Positions 22,170 through 32,281 of a stretch of 64,000 bases of DNA are shown here, piece by piece. Below the pieces are notes generated by a model. That model searched no databases. It saw only the letters and a list, made by a program, of their open reading frames with translations, and was not told the DNA's origin. Source of the stretch: Bifidobacterium italicum (GTDB lineage Bacteria; Actinomycetota; Actinomycetes; Actinomycetales; Bifidobacteriaceae); the NCBI RefSeq assembly GCF_002286915.1, contig NZ_MVOG01000011.1, positions 1 to 64,000 on the forward strand, written 5' to 3'. Each line of letters opens with the position of its first letter. The stretch's first letter is position 1. Both the position numbers and the translations under genes were made by a program.

Positions 22170-22400
22170 CTCTTACGGGAAGTCGTCGTTCTTACGGGTA
22201 GCACGTCGTTCTTGCGGTACGTCATCCTTACGGGTCGTTGTACTTACAGGCAGCCTCACTCTTACGGGCGGCGTTGTTCTTACGGGCAGCGTCATTCTTA
22301 CAGGCAGCACCTTGCACTTACGGGTGGCATCGTTTTTATCGGCAGCACGTCACTCTTATAGGCGGCGTCGTTCTTACGGGCGGCACATCGTTCATGCTTA
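22170..22400 (+). repeat. Degenerate tandem array of TCTTACGGGYGGC-type units
   Basis: About 12 imperfect copies of a unit near TCTTACGGGCGGCGTCGT, each 16-22 nt, all on the plus strand. Variants include TTACAGGCAGC, TTATCGGCAGC and TTATAGGCGGC. No gene is convincingly present between 22079 and 22615. Part of a dispersed family seen throughout this window. Confidence 0.85.
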
Positions 22401-22615
22401 CCGGATGCGCGGTCCCTTGCACAACGCGACGCCGCATGCAGGTCGGTTCGCCATGCGTAAATGCGGCGCCCGGAAAATGCGGCAGAACCATGCCGAAATG
22501 GCCGTGCATATCTGGCGATTCCCCTGATGGGGAGAATCATTGGAGGTCACGGGCGGCGCGCCTACCATCATCAGTAGTCATCGAAAAAGACGATGAATAC
22601 GAAAGGACTTGCACT

Positions 22616-23215
22616 ATGGCTGCTTTGGAACTTGGCACGATTGACTCGCAGACAATCGACACGGAGGCGCTGACGCGCGCATATGAGGCGTATCAGCACG
22701 ACGCCTTCGACGGATACTTCCCTGACAGCGAAGGTGTCGGCGCGCTCGCGTCGGACTTCGTCAAGGCGGCGGTCTCGACGATCGCGGCACATGTCGGATC
22801 TGATGAGGAAACGTCGTTCATCAACGAGGACACGGCCGCGCAGGACGTGGACACGATGCGCTCGTCGCTGAAGACGGACAGCTTCCGCACGCCGCTGCTC
22901 ACGATCGCCCATGAGACGGTGAAGTCGTGGCTCGGCGCGCAGTTCGAGGATGCCGACGATCCGCTGCGCACCGCGATCGGCGCCTACGCCGACGACGTAT
23001 TCGCCGCCGCGCCGCGTGACGAGCAGGAGGCTTCGCTCAACGCCGCGCAGTACATTCAGGAAGGTCCGGCGCTCGCGGCCATCGTCAACGAGATCAGCGA
23101 AGTCAACATGGAGCACCTGAGCGGCAAGGACATGCAGTCCGGCGCTTTCCTCGTCTATGACGGCACCAAGTACGAGACCGCCACCGACGACCCGAACATG
23201 GTTCTCTTCGAGTGA
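22616..23215 (+). CDS. Conserved-looking hypothetical protein
   Basis: 199 residues, acidic, no signal peptide or membrane helix. Codon use and GC3 are like neighbours, and ATG 22616 has AAAGGAC 7-8 nt upstream, so it is a real gene. I recognise no domain. The sequence is helical at the N-terminus, with a middle region rich in Asp/Ala and a C-terminal segment GAFLVYDGTKYE. Isolated between two repeat-rich regions. Function unknown. Confidence 0.82.
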   Translation: MAALELGTIDSQTIDTEALTRAYEAYQHDAFDGYFPDSEGVGALASDFVKAAVSTIAAHVGSDEETSFINEDTAAQDVDTMRSSLKTDSFRTPLLTIAHETVKSWLGAQFEDADDPLRTAIGAYADDVFAAAPRDEQEASLNAAQYIQEGPALAAIVNEISEVNMEHLSGKDMQSGAFLVYDGTKYETATDDPNMVLFE

Positions 23216-23219
23216 CATC

Positions 23220-23405
23220 TGCGACCGCTACCGGTAGCGGTGGTTATCGGTAACGGACGAGGTGGTGCTGCCGGTAGCGATCGCGTTACCGGCAGCGGCG
23301 CTTATTGGTGGCGCGCGCTACCGATAACGGGCGGTGCTGTTTAGCGGTAGCATCGCCTAGGGGTGGCACTTACGGGCGGCGACCTTCTCGCTTACGGGGC
23401 GCTGC
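23220..23405 (+). repeat. Repeat array, GCTACCGGTAGC/CTTACGGGCGGC class
   Basis: At least eight degenerate copies on the plus strand, e.g. CTACCGGTAGCGG, TTATCGGTAACGG, TTACCGGCAGCGG, CTACCGATAACGGGCGG, CTTACGGGCGGC. The first contains the perfect 12-bp palindrome GCTACCGGTAGC. Confidence 0.82.
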
Positions 23406-23472
23406 CTGCGATGCGCTGATTATGCGTTGTTTTTGTGATTGCGATTTCTTATCGATCGCAGTGTTCTTCATG

Positions 23473-23515
23473 GTGCAGCGGACATCCGATTCGGGTGTCC
23501 GCTGCACTGTTGTTG
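23473..23515 (+). terminator. Hairpin with T-rich tail
   Basis: A 16-bp stem (23473-23488 with 23492-23507, one G-U) followed by TGTTGTTG. Probably ends read-through from the hypothetical gene at 22616; lies between oppositely oriented repeat arrays. Confidence 0.65.
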
Positions 23516-23554
23516 TCTCCGCGCATGTCATCGCAGGCAACGACATGTGTGCGT

Positions 23555-23712
23555 TCGGGTAGTGCTGCCCGTAAGCATGATGCGTGAGTGATACCGCCCG
23601 TAAGAAGACCGTGCCCATACGACCATGCTGCCCGTAAGACAATGCTGCCCGTAAGCGTCGCGTGCGATGCGAGCCGCCCGTAAGGATTGGGGAGCAGTGC
23701 TACCGGTAGCGG
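23555..23712 (-). repeat. Repeat array in opposite orientation
   Basis: Five or more copies of GCNGCCCGTAAG (reverse complement of CTTACGGGCNGC) plus GCTACCGGTAGCGG at the end. Together with 23220-23405 it forms inverted arrays flanking a hairpin. No gene seen between 23216 and 23820. Confidence 0.8.
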
Positions 23713-23756
23713 AAGGCGGCGGGGGAGGGCGACAAAGACAACGCACAAAGACAAAA

Positions 23757-23787
23757 AAGAAGGGACGCACCTTGGGCGCATCCCTTC
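23757..23787 (-). terminator. Terminator of DUF349 gene
   Basis: Read on the minus strand: GAAGGGATGCGCC stem with GGTGCGTCCCTTC, followed by TTTTTTGTC. Located 34 nt after the stop. Confidence 0.85.
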
Positions 23788-23820
23788 TCTTTGTATTGGC
23801 TGCGATGCGGCTGGCGGCGA

Positions 23821-25248
23821 TCACATGATCGCGTTGAGCCACTGCTCCTTCGTGGCCTTCTCGGCTTCGAGCTTCGCCTTGACCTTCGGGTCGCTCGCCT
23901 TGGCGATGCGCTCGTCGAGTTCGTCGAGCTGCGCCTTGAGCTGGCCCTCGAAGCTGGACTTGCGGGCGTCGGCCTCCGGATCGGTGCGCTTCCACGCGGC
24001 GTCCTCGACGGCCTTGATCTGCTTATCCACGTCGTCGAGACGCGATTCGATGCGGCGCATGTCCTCGCGCGGCACATAGCCGATCTGATCCCATTCCTCC
24101 TGGATCTCGGCGAGCTGCTGTCGCGCCTGCTTCGCCTGCGCCTCGTCCTTGACCGGCACGAGCGCCTCGGCCTTGATGAGGAGCGCCTCCTTCTTGGCGA
24201 GGTTCTCCTTCTCAGCGCTGTTCATCTGATCGCGGTCGGCCTGACGCGCGTTGAAGAACGTGTCGGCGGCCTCGCGGAACTGCGCCCACAGCGCGTCGTC
24301 CTCCTGGCGGCCGGCGCGTCCCGCCTGCTTCCAGCGGGCCATCAGGTCGTTGAAGCGATGCGAGGTCTCCGCCCATGCGGTCGAATCCTTGAGCTCGTTC
24401 GCCTCGGCGATGATCGCCTCCTTGGCCTTGCGCGCGGCCGCGCGTTCGTTGTCACGCGCCTGCGCCCACTTGCGGCGCGACTGGTTGAAGGTCGTGCGCG
24501 CCGACGAGAAGCGCTTCCACAGCGCGTCCGCGTCGGCCTTGTCGATGCGCACCGTCGTGCGCTGATGCTGCTGCCACTGGTCGAACAGCGAACGGAACTT
24601 GTCCGCCGTGGAACGCCAGTTCGTGTTGTCGCCGAGGCCCGCGGCGAGCTCCTCCGCCTTCTCGACGATCTTCGTGCGCTCGGCGACCGCCTTCGCGACC
24701 GCCTCCTTGCGTGCTGCGGCGATCGACGTCTTCTTCTCCTGCGCCTTCGCCTTGAGCTCCTCGAAACGGCCGCGCAGCGAGGGGATGTCGCCGACGACGT
24801 CGGGCTTGACGAGCTCCTCTCCCAGCGCCGTCACCGTCTCGTCGATCTCGCGCGGCTTGATCGAGTTCGACTTGAGGCGCTGCGCGAACAGGTCGAGCCT
24901 CGCCTTGAGGTCGAGGTAGCGGCGCGCGTACAGCGAAAGCGCCTCCTCCTTCGAGGCGTCCGGGAACTGGCCGACCTCGCGTTCCTCGTCGCCGTCCTTG
25001 ACGTAGACGGTGCCGTTGTCGTCGACGCGGCCGAAGCGTTCCGCGTCCTTGATCTCCGATTCGCCGAAGCCGCCGGTCTTCGCCGCAGGAGCGTGCGCCG
25101 CGCTCTTCGCGAACGCCGCCGGCGAGGGAGCATGGGCCTTGATGGCCGCCGGCGTCGGCGCCGCCTTCGCGCTCTTCGCCGCTTCGGTGGCGCCCGTCTG
25201 CCGCGTCGGGTCGTTGGTCTGGGGTTCGGTGACGTTGTTGTCGGCCAT
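23821..25248 (-). CDS. DUF349 repeat protein
   Basis: 475 residues. After a low-complexity Ala/Pro/Lys N-terminus (1-60) there is a short domain with FGRVDDNGTVYVKDGDE. Successive DUF349 helical repeats then fill about 150-475, each with the W-(x6-9)-K/R-F or DALW-F motif. Highly charged coiled-coil protein, cytoplasmic. DUF349 proteins have been linked to ribosome-associated or stress functions in other bacteria; nothing here specifies it. AAGGAGC precedes ATG 25248. Divergent from hisS across a 118-bp intergenic promoter region. Confidence 0.92.
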   Translation of the reverse strand: MADNNVTEPQTNDPTRQTGATEAAKSAKAAPTPAAIKAHAPSPAAFAKSAAHAPAAKTGGFGESEIKDAERFGRVDDNGTVYVKDGDEEREVGQFPDASKEEALSLYARRYLDLKARLDLFAQRLKSNSIKPREIDETVTALGEELVKPDVVGDIPSLRGRFEELKAKAQEKKTSIAAARKEAVAKAVAERTKIVEKAEELAAGLGDNTNWRSTADKFRSLFDQWQQHQRTTVRIDKADADALWKRFSSARTTFNQSRRKWAQARDNERAAARKAKEAIIAEANELKDSTAWAETSHRFNDLMARWKQAGRAGRQEDDALWAQFREAADTFFNARQADRDQMNSAEKENLAKKEALLIKAEALVPVKDEAQAKQARQQLAEIQEEWDQIGYVPREDMRRIESRLDDVDKQIKAVEDAAWKRTDPEADARKSSFEGQLKAQLDELDERIAKASDPKVKAKLEAEKATKEQWLNAIM

Positions 25249-25366
25249 GGTCAGCTCCTTAGGCTTGGTGGACACGTAAGAATGGGAACGTATTCACACT
25301 CTTACGCCCTTAGTGTAGGCAATGGTATCGATACATTTTCCGCGACATCCCTTATGATGTGGAACC

Positions 25367-26758
25367 GTGGCAAAAGGTGCATCTATATCAGGTTTCCCAG
25401 AGTGGCTCCCCTCTGAACGCGTAGTGGAGCAGCGTGTCATCGACACGCTCCGTGAAGTATTCGAGCTCAACGGGTTCATCGGCATCGAGACCCGTGCGAT
25501 CGAACAGGGGTCGAGCCTGCTCAAGAAGGGCGAGACGAGCAAGGAGATCTACCTGCTCTCGCGCCTGCAGGAGGTCGGCCATGAGTCGGACACCCCCGTC
25601 GAGCAGCGTCTCGGGTTGCATTTCGACCTCACCGTGCCGCTGAGCCGCTATGTCGTCGAGCATTCGGGACAGCTGCCGTTCCCGTTCAAACGCTGGCAGA
25701 TCCAGAAGGTGTGGCGCGGCGAGCGCCCGCAGGAGGGCCGTTTCCGCGAGTTCGTCCAGGCCGACATCGACGTCGTCGGCGACGGCACGCTTCCCGAGCA
25801 CTACGAGGTCGAGCTGCCGCTCGTCATGGTCGGCGCGCTCGAGCGGCTGCGTGGGTTCGGCCTGCCGAAGGCCACCGTCCACGCGAACAACCGCAAGCTC
25901 TCCGAAGGCTTCTACCGCGGCCTGGGCCTGACGGACATCGAAGGCGTGCTGCGTGAGATCGACAAGCTCGACAAGATCGGCGCCGACGAGGTCGCCTCGT
26001 TGCTCGTGTCCGAATGCGGCGCGACGCCCGACCAGGCGAAGGCGTGCCTCGAGCTCGCGCAGATCACCGCGTCCGACGGCGCCGCGCTCATCGACCGTTT
26101 CGACGGCCTGTGCGAGATCCACCACATCGACATGGACGGCGACGACTACGCGATGGCGAAGGAGGGCCTCGACACGCTGACGATGATCGTCGACGGGGCC
26201 GCGCGCATCCGCCCGGGCTCGGTCATCGCCGACCTCAAGATCGCCCGCGGACTCGACTACTACACCGGATCCGTCTACGAGACCTTCCTCGACGGCGCCG
26301 ACTCGCTCGGCTCGATCTGCTCGGGCGGCCGCTACGACAACCTCGCTACGCAGGGCAGCCGCAAATACCCGGGGGTCGGCCTGTCGATCGGCCTGTCGAG
26401 GCTCGTCTCCTACATGCTGCATTCGGCCGGCGCGACCGCGTCGCGCATCTCGCCGGCATGCGTACTCGTCGCCGTGTGGAACGAGGAGAACCGCGCCGAC
26501 TCGAACGAGGTCGCGCGCCGGCTGCGCGCCCGCGGCATCGCGGCGGACGTCGCGCCGACCGCCGCCAAGCTCGGCAAGCAGATCAAATACGCCGACAAAC
26601 TCGGCATCCCATACGTGTGGTTCCCCAACGAGGACCCCGCGGACGACGGCCCCGACCAGGTGAAGAACATCGTCAGCGGCGAGCAGATCGACGCCGATGC
26701 ACGGTCATGGGAGCCGGATACTGTGTATGCCCAGCAAACGGTGACGACGAACGCCTGA
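25367..26758 (+). CDS. hisS: Histidyl-tRNA synthetase
   Basis: 463 residues, class II synthetase charging tRNA-His. Motif 2 is present as FKRWQIQKVWRGERPQEGRFRE. The histidine-specific signature RGLDYYTGSVYE is near 290, followed by the GGRYDNL motif. The C-terminal anticodon-binding domain begins near 360. Start is GTG 25367. Followed 90 nt later by aspS, the usual hisS-aspS pairing. Confidence 0.98.
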   Translation: MAKGASISGFPEWLPSERVVEQRVIDTLREVFELNGFIGIETRAIEQGSSLLKKGETSKEIYLLSRLQEVGHESDTPVEQRLGLHFDLTVPLSRYVVEHSGQLPFPFKRWQIQKVWRGERPQEGRFREFVQADIDVVGDGTLPEHYEVELPLVMVGALERLRGFGLPKATVHANNRKLSEGFYRGLGLTDIEGVLREIDKLDKIGADEVASLLVSECGATPDQAKACLELAQITASDGAALIDRFDGLCEIHHIDMDGDDYAMAKEGLDTLTMIVDGAARIRPGSVIADLKIARGLDYYTGSVYETFLDGADSLGSICSGGRYDNLATQGSRKYPGVGLSIGLSRLVSYMLHSAGATASRISPACVLVAVWNEENRADSNEVARRLRARGIAADVAPTAAKLGKQIKYADKLGIPYVWFPNEDPADDGPDQVKNIVSGEQIDADARSWEPDTVYAQQTVTTNA

Positions 26759-26848
26759 GCCGCCCGCGCCGGCACGTTCCGCGGATGCGGGCGCGCCGGC
26801 GCGACGAAGGAACCACAACAACCGAAAAACGAACAGAATAGAGGAAGT

Positions 26849-28645
<1,797 letters not shown>

Positions 28646-28687
28646 GTCCGCGCCGATTCGGGCGATTCGGCCGATCTGACTGATTCG

Positions 28688-28729
28688 AAGAGGGCCGGGT
28701 GCGGTTCAAACCGCACCCGGCCCTCTTTC
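28688..28729 (+). terminator. aspS rho-independent terminator
   Basis: About 19-bp stem of AAGAGGGCCGGGTGCGGTT with its complement, very short loop, then TTTCG. Lies 43 nt after the stop. Confidence 0.9.
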
Positions 28730-28947
28730 GCCATGCTCGCCACGCCCCGCTGCCGGCGGGTTCTCCCGGCGCATATGCGCTGCCGGTTGCGGGCCTGTGG
28801 GCGGTCGTGACGCTTATCGGCGGCGGTATTTGGCGTGTCCGCCGCCGGTCGTCGGCCCGGGTTGGCCCTCGGCATGACGGCGGTCGTCCCGCGGCTGCGG
28901 CGTCTACGATGGCCGGTAGTGCACGCCAATGGTCAGGAGGACAGCAG

Positions 28948-29730
28948 ATGACGGACAGGACAAGCGAGGAAATCGAAGTCAAGCGCGACGGGCTCACGCT
29001 GCGCGGACTCGTCGAACGGCCGGGGGATGCGCCGCACGGGCCGGCCGTCATCTTCATGCACGGCTTCATGCGCGACATGGGCGCCAAAGAGGGTGACGTC
29101 TACCAGCAGATCGCCGACGGGCTCGTCGGGCAGGGCTTCACCGTCGTGCGCTTCGACTTCAACGGGCGCGGACGCAGCGACGGCGCCTTCGAGGACTCCG
29201 ACGTGTTCAACCAGATCGAGGACGCGATCGCCGTGCTCGATGACGTGCGCACACGCATCCAGCCGACCGAGATCTCGCTGATGGGGCATTCGCAGGGGGC
29301 GGTCATCGCCGGGATGACCGCGGGCATGTACTCCGATGTGATCAACAACCTCGTCATGCTCGCGCCGGCCGCGACGATCAAGGACGACGCGCTGCGCGGC
29401 ACGCTGCTCGGCGTGCCCTTCGACGCGAACCACGTCCCCGACGAGATCACGCTCAGGAACGGCAAGGACGTCGCCGGCAAATACGTGCGCATCGCGCAGA
29501 CGTTGCCGATCTACGAGACGACGGCGATGTTCCGGGGGCCCTCGCTCGCCATCCAGGGCGAGGACGACGCCGTCGTCGGAGACGGCGCGGCCAGACAGTA
29601 CGGCGCGGCGATGCCCAATTGCGCGGTGAGCCTGTACACACACCTCGGCCATCCCCTCACCGGCGCCGACCGCGACGCCGCCGTCGCCGAGGCCGTGCAG
29701 TTCCTCTCGTCGCACAAGCGCATCGTCTGA
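28948..29730 (+). CDS. Alpha/beta hydrolase (serine esterase/acyl hydrolase-like)
   Basis: 260 residues. Nucleophile elbow GHSQG with Ser115, oxyanion loop VIFMHGFM, a likely acid in QGEDD near 210, and His in HLGHPL near 235. The fold resembles cinnamoyl-/feruloyl-esterase-like alpha/beta hydrolases known from bifidobacteria and lactobacilli, but the substrate cannot be read from sequence. CAGGAGGACAGCAG gives a strong ribosome site for ATG 28948. A single repeat-family copy (TTATCGGCGGC) lies upstream near 28810. Confidence 0.93.
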   Translation: MTDRTSEEIEVKRDGLTLRGLVERPGDAPHGPAVIFMHGFMRDMGAKEGDVYQQIADGLVGQGFTVVRFDFNGRGRSDGAFEDSDVFNQIEDAIAVLDDVRTRIQPTEISLMGHSQGAVIAGMTAGMYSDVINNLVMLAPAATIKDDALRGTLLGVPFDANHVPDEITLRNGKDVAGKYVRIAQTLPIYETTAMFRGPSLAIQGEDDAVVGDGAARQYGAAMPNCAVSLYTHLGHPLTGADRDAAVAEAVQFLSSHKRIV

Positions 29731-29862
29731 ACCGGCCGCCGCGCCGGCACGCGGATCCGCGGGATCATCGCCGCTTCGTCCGCCATGCGGGGCCGATAAT
29801 GATACACCGTTTCACGATATGACCGGATAATATTCGGAATCGGCGAACGGGGGTCTGCGCGT

Positions 29863-29892
29863 TTGCCATATGAAACACACAAACCCTAGACT
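29863..29892 (+). promoter_or_regulatory. Promoter of amino-acid ABC operon, leaderless type
   Basis: TTGCCA at 29863-29868, 18-nt spacer, TAGACT at 29887-29892. The ATG is at 29901, where transcription would be expected to begin. No Shine-Dalgarno is seen, so the first gene is probably translated from a leaderless mRNA. Confidence 0.7.
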
Positions 29893-29900
29893 GTGCGCCT

Positions 29901-30680
29901 ATGACAGCAACTACAGCAACACAACAGGACGCGCAGGGCGACGACCGCTACCTCGTCGAGCTCGAGCACGTGGAGAAGCACTTCGGCAATCTGCACGTGC
30001 TGCGCGACATCAACCTCAAAGTCAAGAAGGGCGAGGTGCTCGTCATCGTCGGTCCGTCCGGCTCCGGAAAATCGACGATGTGCCGCACGATCAACCGTCT
30101 CGAGACGATCGATTCGGGCGTGATCCGCATCGACGGCCAGCCGCTGCCGAAGGAGGGCCGCGCGCTCGCGCAGCTGCGCGCCGAGGTCGGCATGGTCTTC
30201 CAGTCCTTCAACCTCTTCGCGAACAAGACGATCCTCGACAACGTGACGCTCGCGCCGATCAAGGTCCGCCACATGGACAGGACGCAGGCCGAACGCGAGG
30301 CGATGGACCTGCTCGCGCGCGTCGGCGTCGACTCCCAGGCGAACAAGATGCCGTCTCAGCTTTCCGGCGGCCAGCAGCAGCGCGTCGCGATCGCCCGCGC
30401 GCTCGCGATGCACCCGAAGGTCATGCTCTTCGACGAGCCGACCTCGGCGCTCGATCCGGAAATGGTCAACGAGGTGCTCGACGTCATGGTCGAGCTCGCC
30501 CACGAAGGCATGACGATGCTGTGCGTCACCCATGAGATGGGCTTCGCGCGCAAGGCCGCCGACCGCATCATCTTCATGGCCGACGGGCAGATCCTCGAAC
30601 GCGGCACGCCCGACGAGTTCTTCGAGCATCCGCAGACGGAGCGCGCGAAGGACTTCCTGTCGAAGATCCTCACCCACTGA
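29901..30680 (+). CDS. Polar amino-acid ABC transporter ATPase (GluA/GlnQ type)
   Basis: 259 residues. Walker [11 protein letters not shown]-loop VFQSFNLF, signature [16 protein letters not shown], Walker [15 protein letters not shown], switch His in VTHEMGFA. Typical of glutamate/glutamine uptake ATPases. First gene of a four-gene operon with a binding protein and two permeases, the layout of actinobacterial GluABCD. Initiates at the likely transcription start. Confidence 0.96.
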   Translation: MTATTATQQDAQGDDRYLVELEHVEKHFGNLHVLRDINLKVKKGEVLVIVGPSGSGKSTMCRTINRLETIDSGVIRIDGQPLPKEGRALAQLRAEVGMVFQSFNLFANKTILDNVTLAPIKVRHMDRTQAEREAMDLLARVGVDSQANKMPSQLSGGQQQRVAIARALAMHPKVMLFDEPTSALDPEMVNEVLDVMVELAHEGMTMLCVTHEMGFARKAADRIIFMADGQILERGTPDEFFEHPQTERAKDFLSKILTH

Positions 30681-30747
30681 CGCAGCCGGCGGCTCCCTTG
30701 GGAGGAACGGGGCCGCACCGCGAACGAAAGCAAGCAAAGAAGGAACA

Positions 30748-31599
30748 ATGACCCAACGAACAACCATGCGCACGCTGTTGCGCAAAGGGCTCGCCGCGCT
30801 GTGCGCGCTCGCGTGCGCCGCGGGGGTGGCGGCGTGCGGATCGGGCGCCGACGACGGCGACGGCGACGTCATCAAGGTCGGCATCAAATTCGACCAGCCG
30901 GGGCTCGGCTTCAAGAAGTCGGGGACCTATGAGGGCTTCGACGTGGACGTGGCCCGCTACATCGCGAACCAGCTCGGTTACACCGATTCGCAGATCGTGT
31001 TCAAGGAGGCGCCGAGCAAGCAGCGCGAGGCGATGCTGCAGAACGGCGACGTCGACATGATCCTCGCCTCGTATTCGATCACCGACGAGCGCAAGAAGGC
31101 GGTCGATTTCGCCGGCCCGTACTTCGTGGCCGGACAGGACCTCATGGTCCGCGCGAACGACGACTCGATCAAGGGTCCGCAGGACCTCAACGGCAAGCGC
31201 CTGTGCTCGGTCACCGGATCGACGTCGGCGAAGGTCGTCAAGGAGAAGTTCGCGAAGGAAGTGCAGCTCATGGAGCAGCCGGGATACGCGGAATGCGCGA
31301 CGGCGCTGCTCTCCGGCATCGTCGACGCCGTGACGACCGACGACATCATCCTCGCCGGTCTCGCGTCGGCCTCGCGCGGCAAGCTCAAGGTCGTCGGCAA
31401 GCCGTTCACCGAGGAGTACTACGGCGTCGGCATCAAGAAGGACGCCGGCTCCAAGGACTTCGCGACGAAGATCAACGCGGCCATCGAGGAGATGGAGAAG
31501 ACCGGCGAATGGGAGCGTGCGATCGAGAACGCGACCGAGGGCACCGGCTACAAGCCGAACCCGAAGTACAATCCGCCGAAACCGGACGAGGGGGAGTGA
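30748..31599 (+). CDS. Amino-acid-binding lipoprotein (GluB-like)
   Basis: 283 residues. Lipoprotein signal peptide with lipobox VAAC (Cys near residue 29), then a family 3 solute-binding domain with VGIKFDQPG, YEGFDVDVARYIA and DMILASYSIT. Ligand-binding residues are consistent with acidic or amide amino acids, but specificity is inferred. Ends 1 nt before the permease start region. GGAACA precedes the ATG. Confidence 0.95.
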   Translation: MTQRTTMRTLLRKGLAALCALACAAGVAACGSGADDGDGDVIKVGIKFDQPGLGFKKSGTYEGFDVDVARYIANQLGYTDSQIVFKEAPSKQREAMLQNGDVDMILASYSITDERKKAVDFAGPYFVAGQDLMVRANDDSIKGPQDLNGKRLCSVTGSTSAKVVKEKFAKEVQLMEQPGYAECATALLSGIVDAVTTDDIILAGLASASRGKLKVVGKPFTEEYYGVGIKKDAGSKDFATKINAAIEEMEKTGEWERAIENATEGTGYKPNPKYNPPKPDEGE

Positions 31600-31600
31600 C

Positions 31601-32278
31601 ATGGAAGGATTCATCTCGCTGTTCCAGCAGTACAACGTGCCCGCCGCGTTCCTCGTCAACCTCGAACTGACGTTCTGGTCGGCGCTGTTCTCGGCGATCC
31701 TCGGCATCGTCCTCGTGCTCATGCGCATTTCGCCGATCGCGTCGATGCGGCACGTCGCGGGCGGCTACGTCGAGTTCTTCAAGAACATGCCGCTGACGAT
31801 CATCATGGTCTTCATGGTGCTCGGCGCGTTCGCGCAGCTCAAGCTGAGCTTCTCGGACAACTTCGAGACGAACTTCTTCTGGCTCGCGGTCGTCGGCCTG
31901 TCGCTGTACACGGCGGCCTTCGTCTGCGAGTCGCTGCGCAGCGGCATCAACACGGTGCCGCTCGGACAGGCCGAGGCCGCCCGCGCGATGGGGCTCAACT
32001 TCATGCAGTCGGCGACGCTCATCATCATGCCGCAGGCGTTGCGCGGCTCCGTCGCGCCGCTCGGCAACACGCTCATCGCGCTGCTCAAGAACTCGACGGT
32101 CGCCGCGGCCGCATCGGTCGCCACCGAGACCTCGTCGCTGATGAGCGAGATGATCGAGTTCCGACCGGACGTCATCATCCAGATCTTCCTGATCTTCGCG
32201 TTCGGCTACGTCATCCTGATCATCCCGATCGGTCTGCTGACGACGTTCCTGTCCAACAAGCTCGCGGTGCGGAGGTGA
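31601..32278 (+). CDS. Amino-acid ABC permease (GluC-like)
   Basis: 225 residues, about five membrane helices. EAA-type loop GQAEAARAMGLNFMQS precedes the last helices, which is the coupling site for the ATPase. HisM/GlnP family. Adjacent to the binding-protein stop (1-nt gap), therefore the same operon. Pairs with the following permease to form a heterodimer. Confidence 0.95.
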   Translation: MEGFISLFQQYNVPAAFLVNLELTFWSALFSAILGIVLVLMRISPIASMRHVAGGYVEFFKNMPLTIIMVFMVLGAFAQLKLSFSDNFETNFFWLAVVGLSLYTAAFVCESLRSGINTVPLGQAEAARAMGLNFMQSATLIIMPQALRGSVAPLGNTLIALLKNSTVAAAASVATETSSLMSEMIEFRPDVIIQIFLIFAFGYVILIIPIGLLTTFLSNKLAVRR

Positions 32279-32281
32279 GTC

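Noticed and set aside
22170-22400. Possible CRISPR array
   Set aside because: Units differ from each other, spacing is irregular (16-22 nt) and there is no constant repeat/unique spacer pattern or nearby cas gene.
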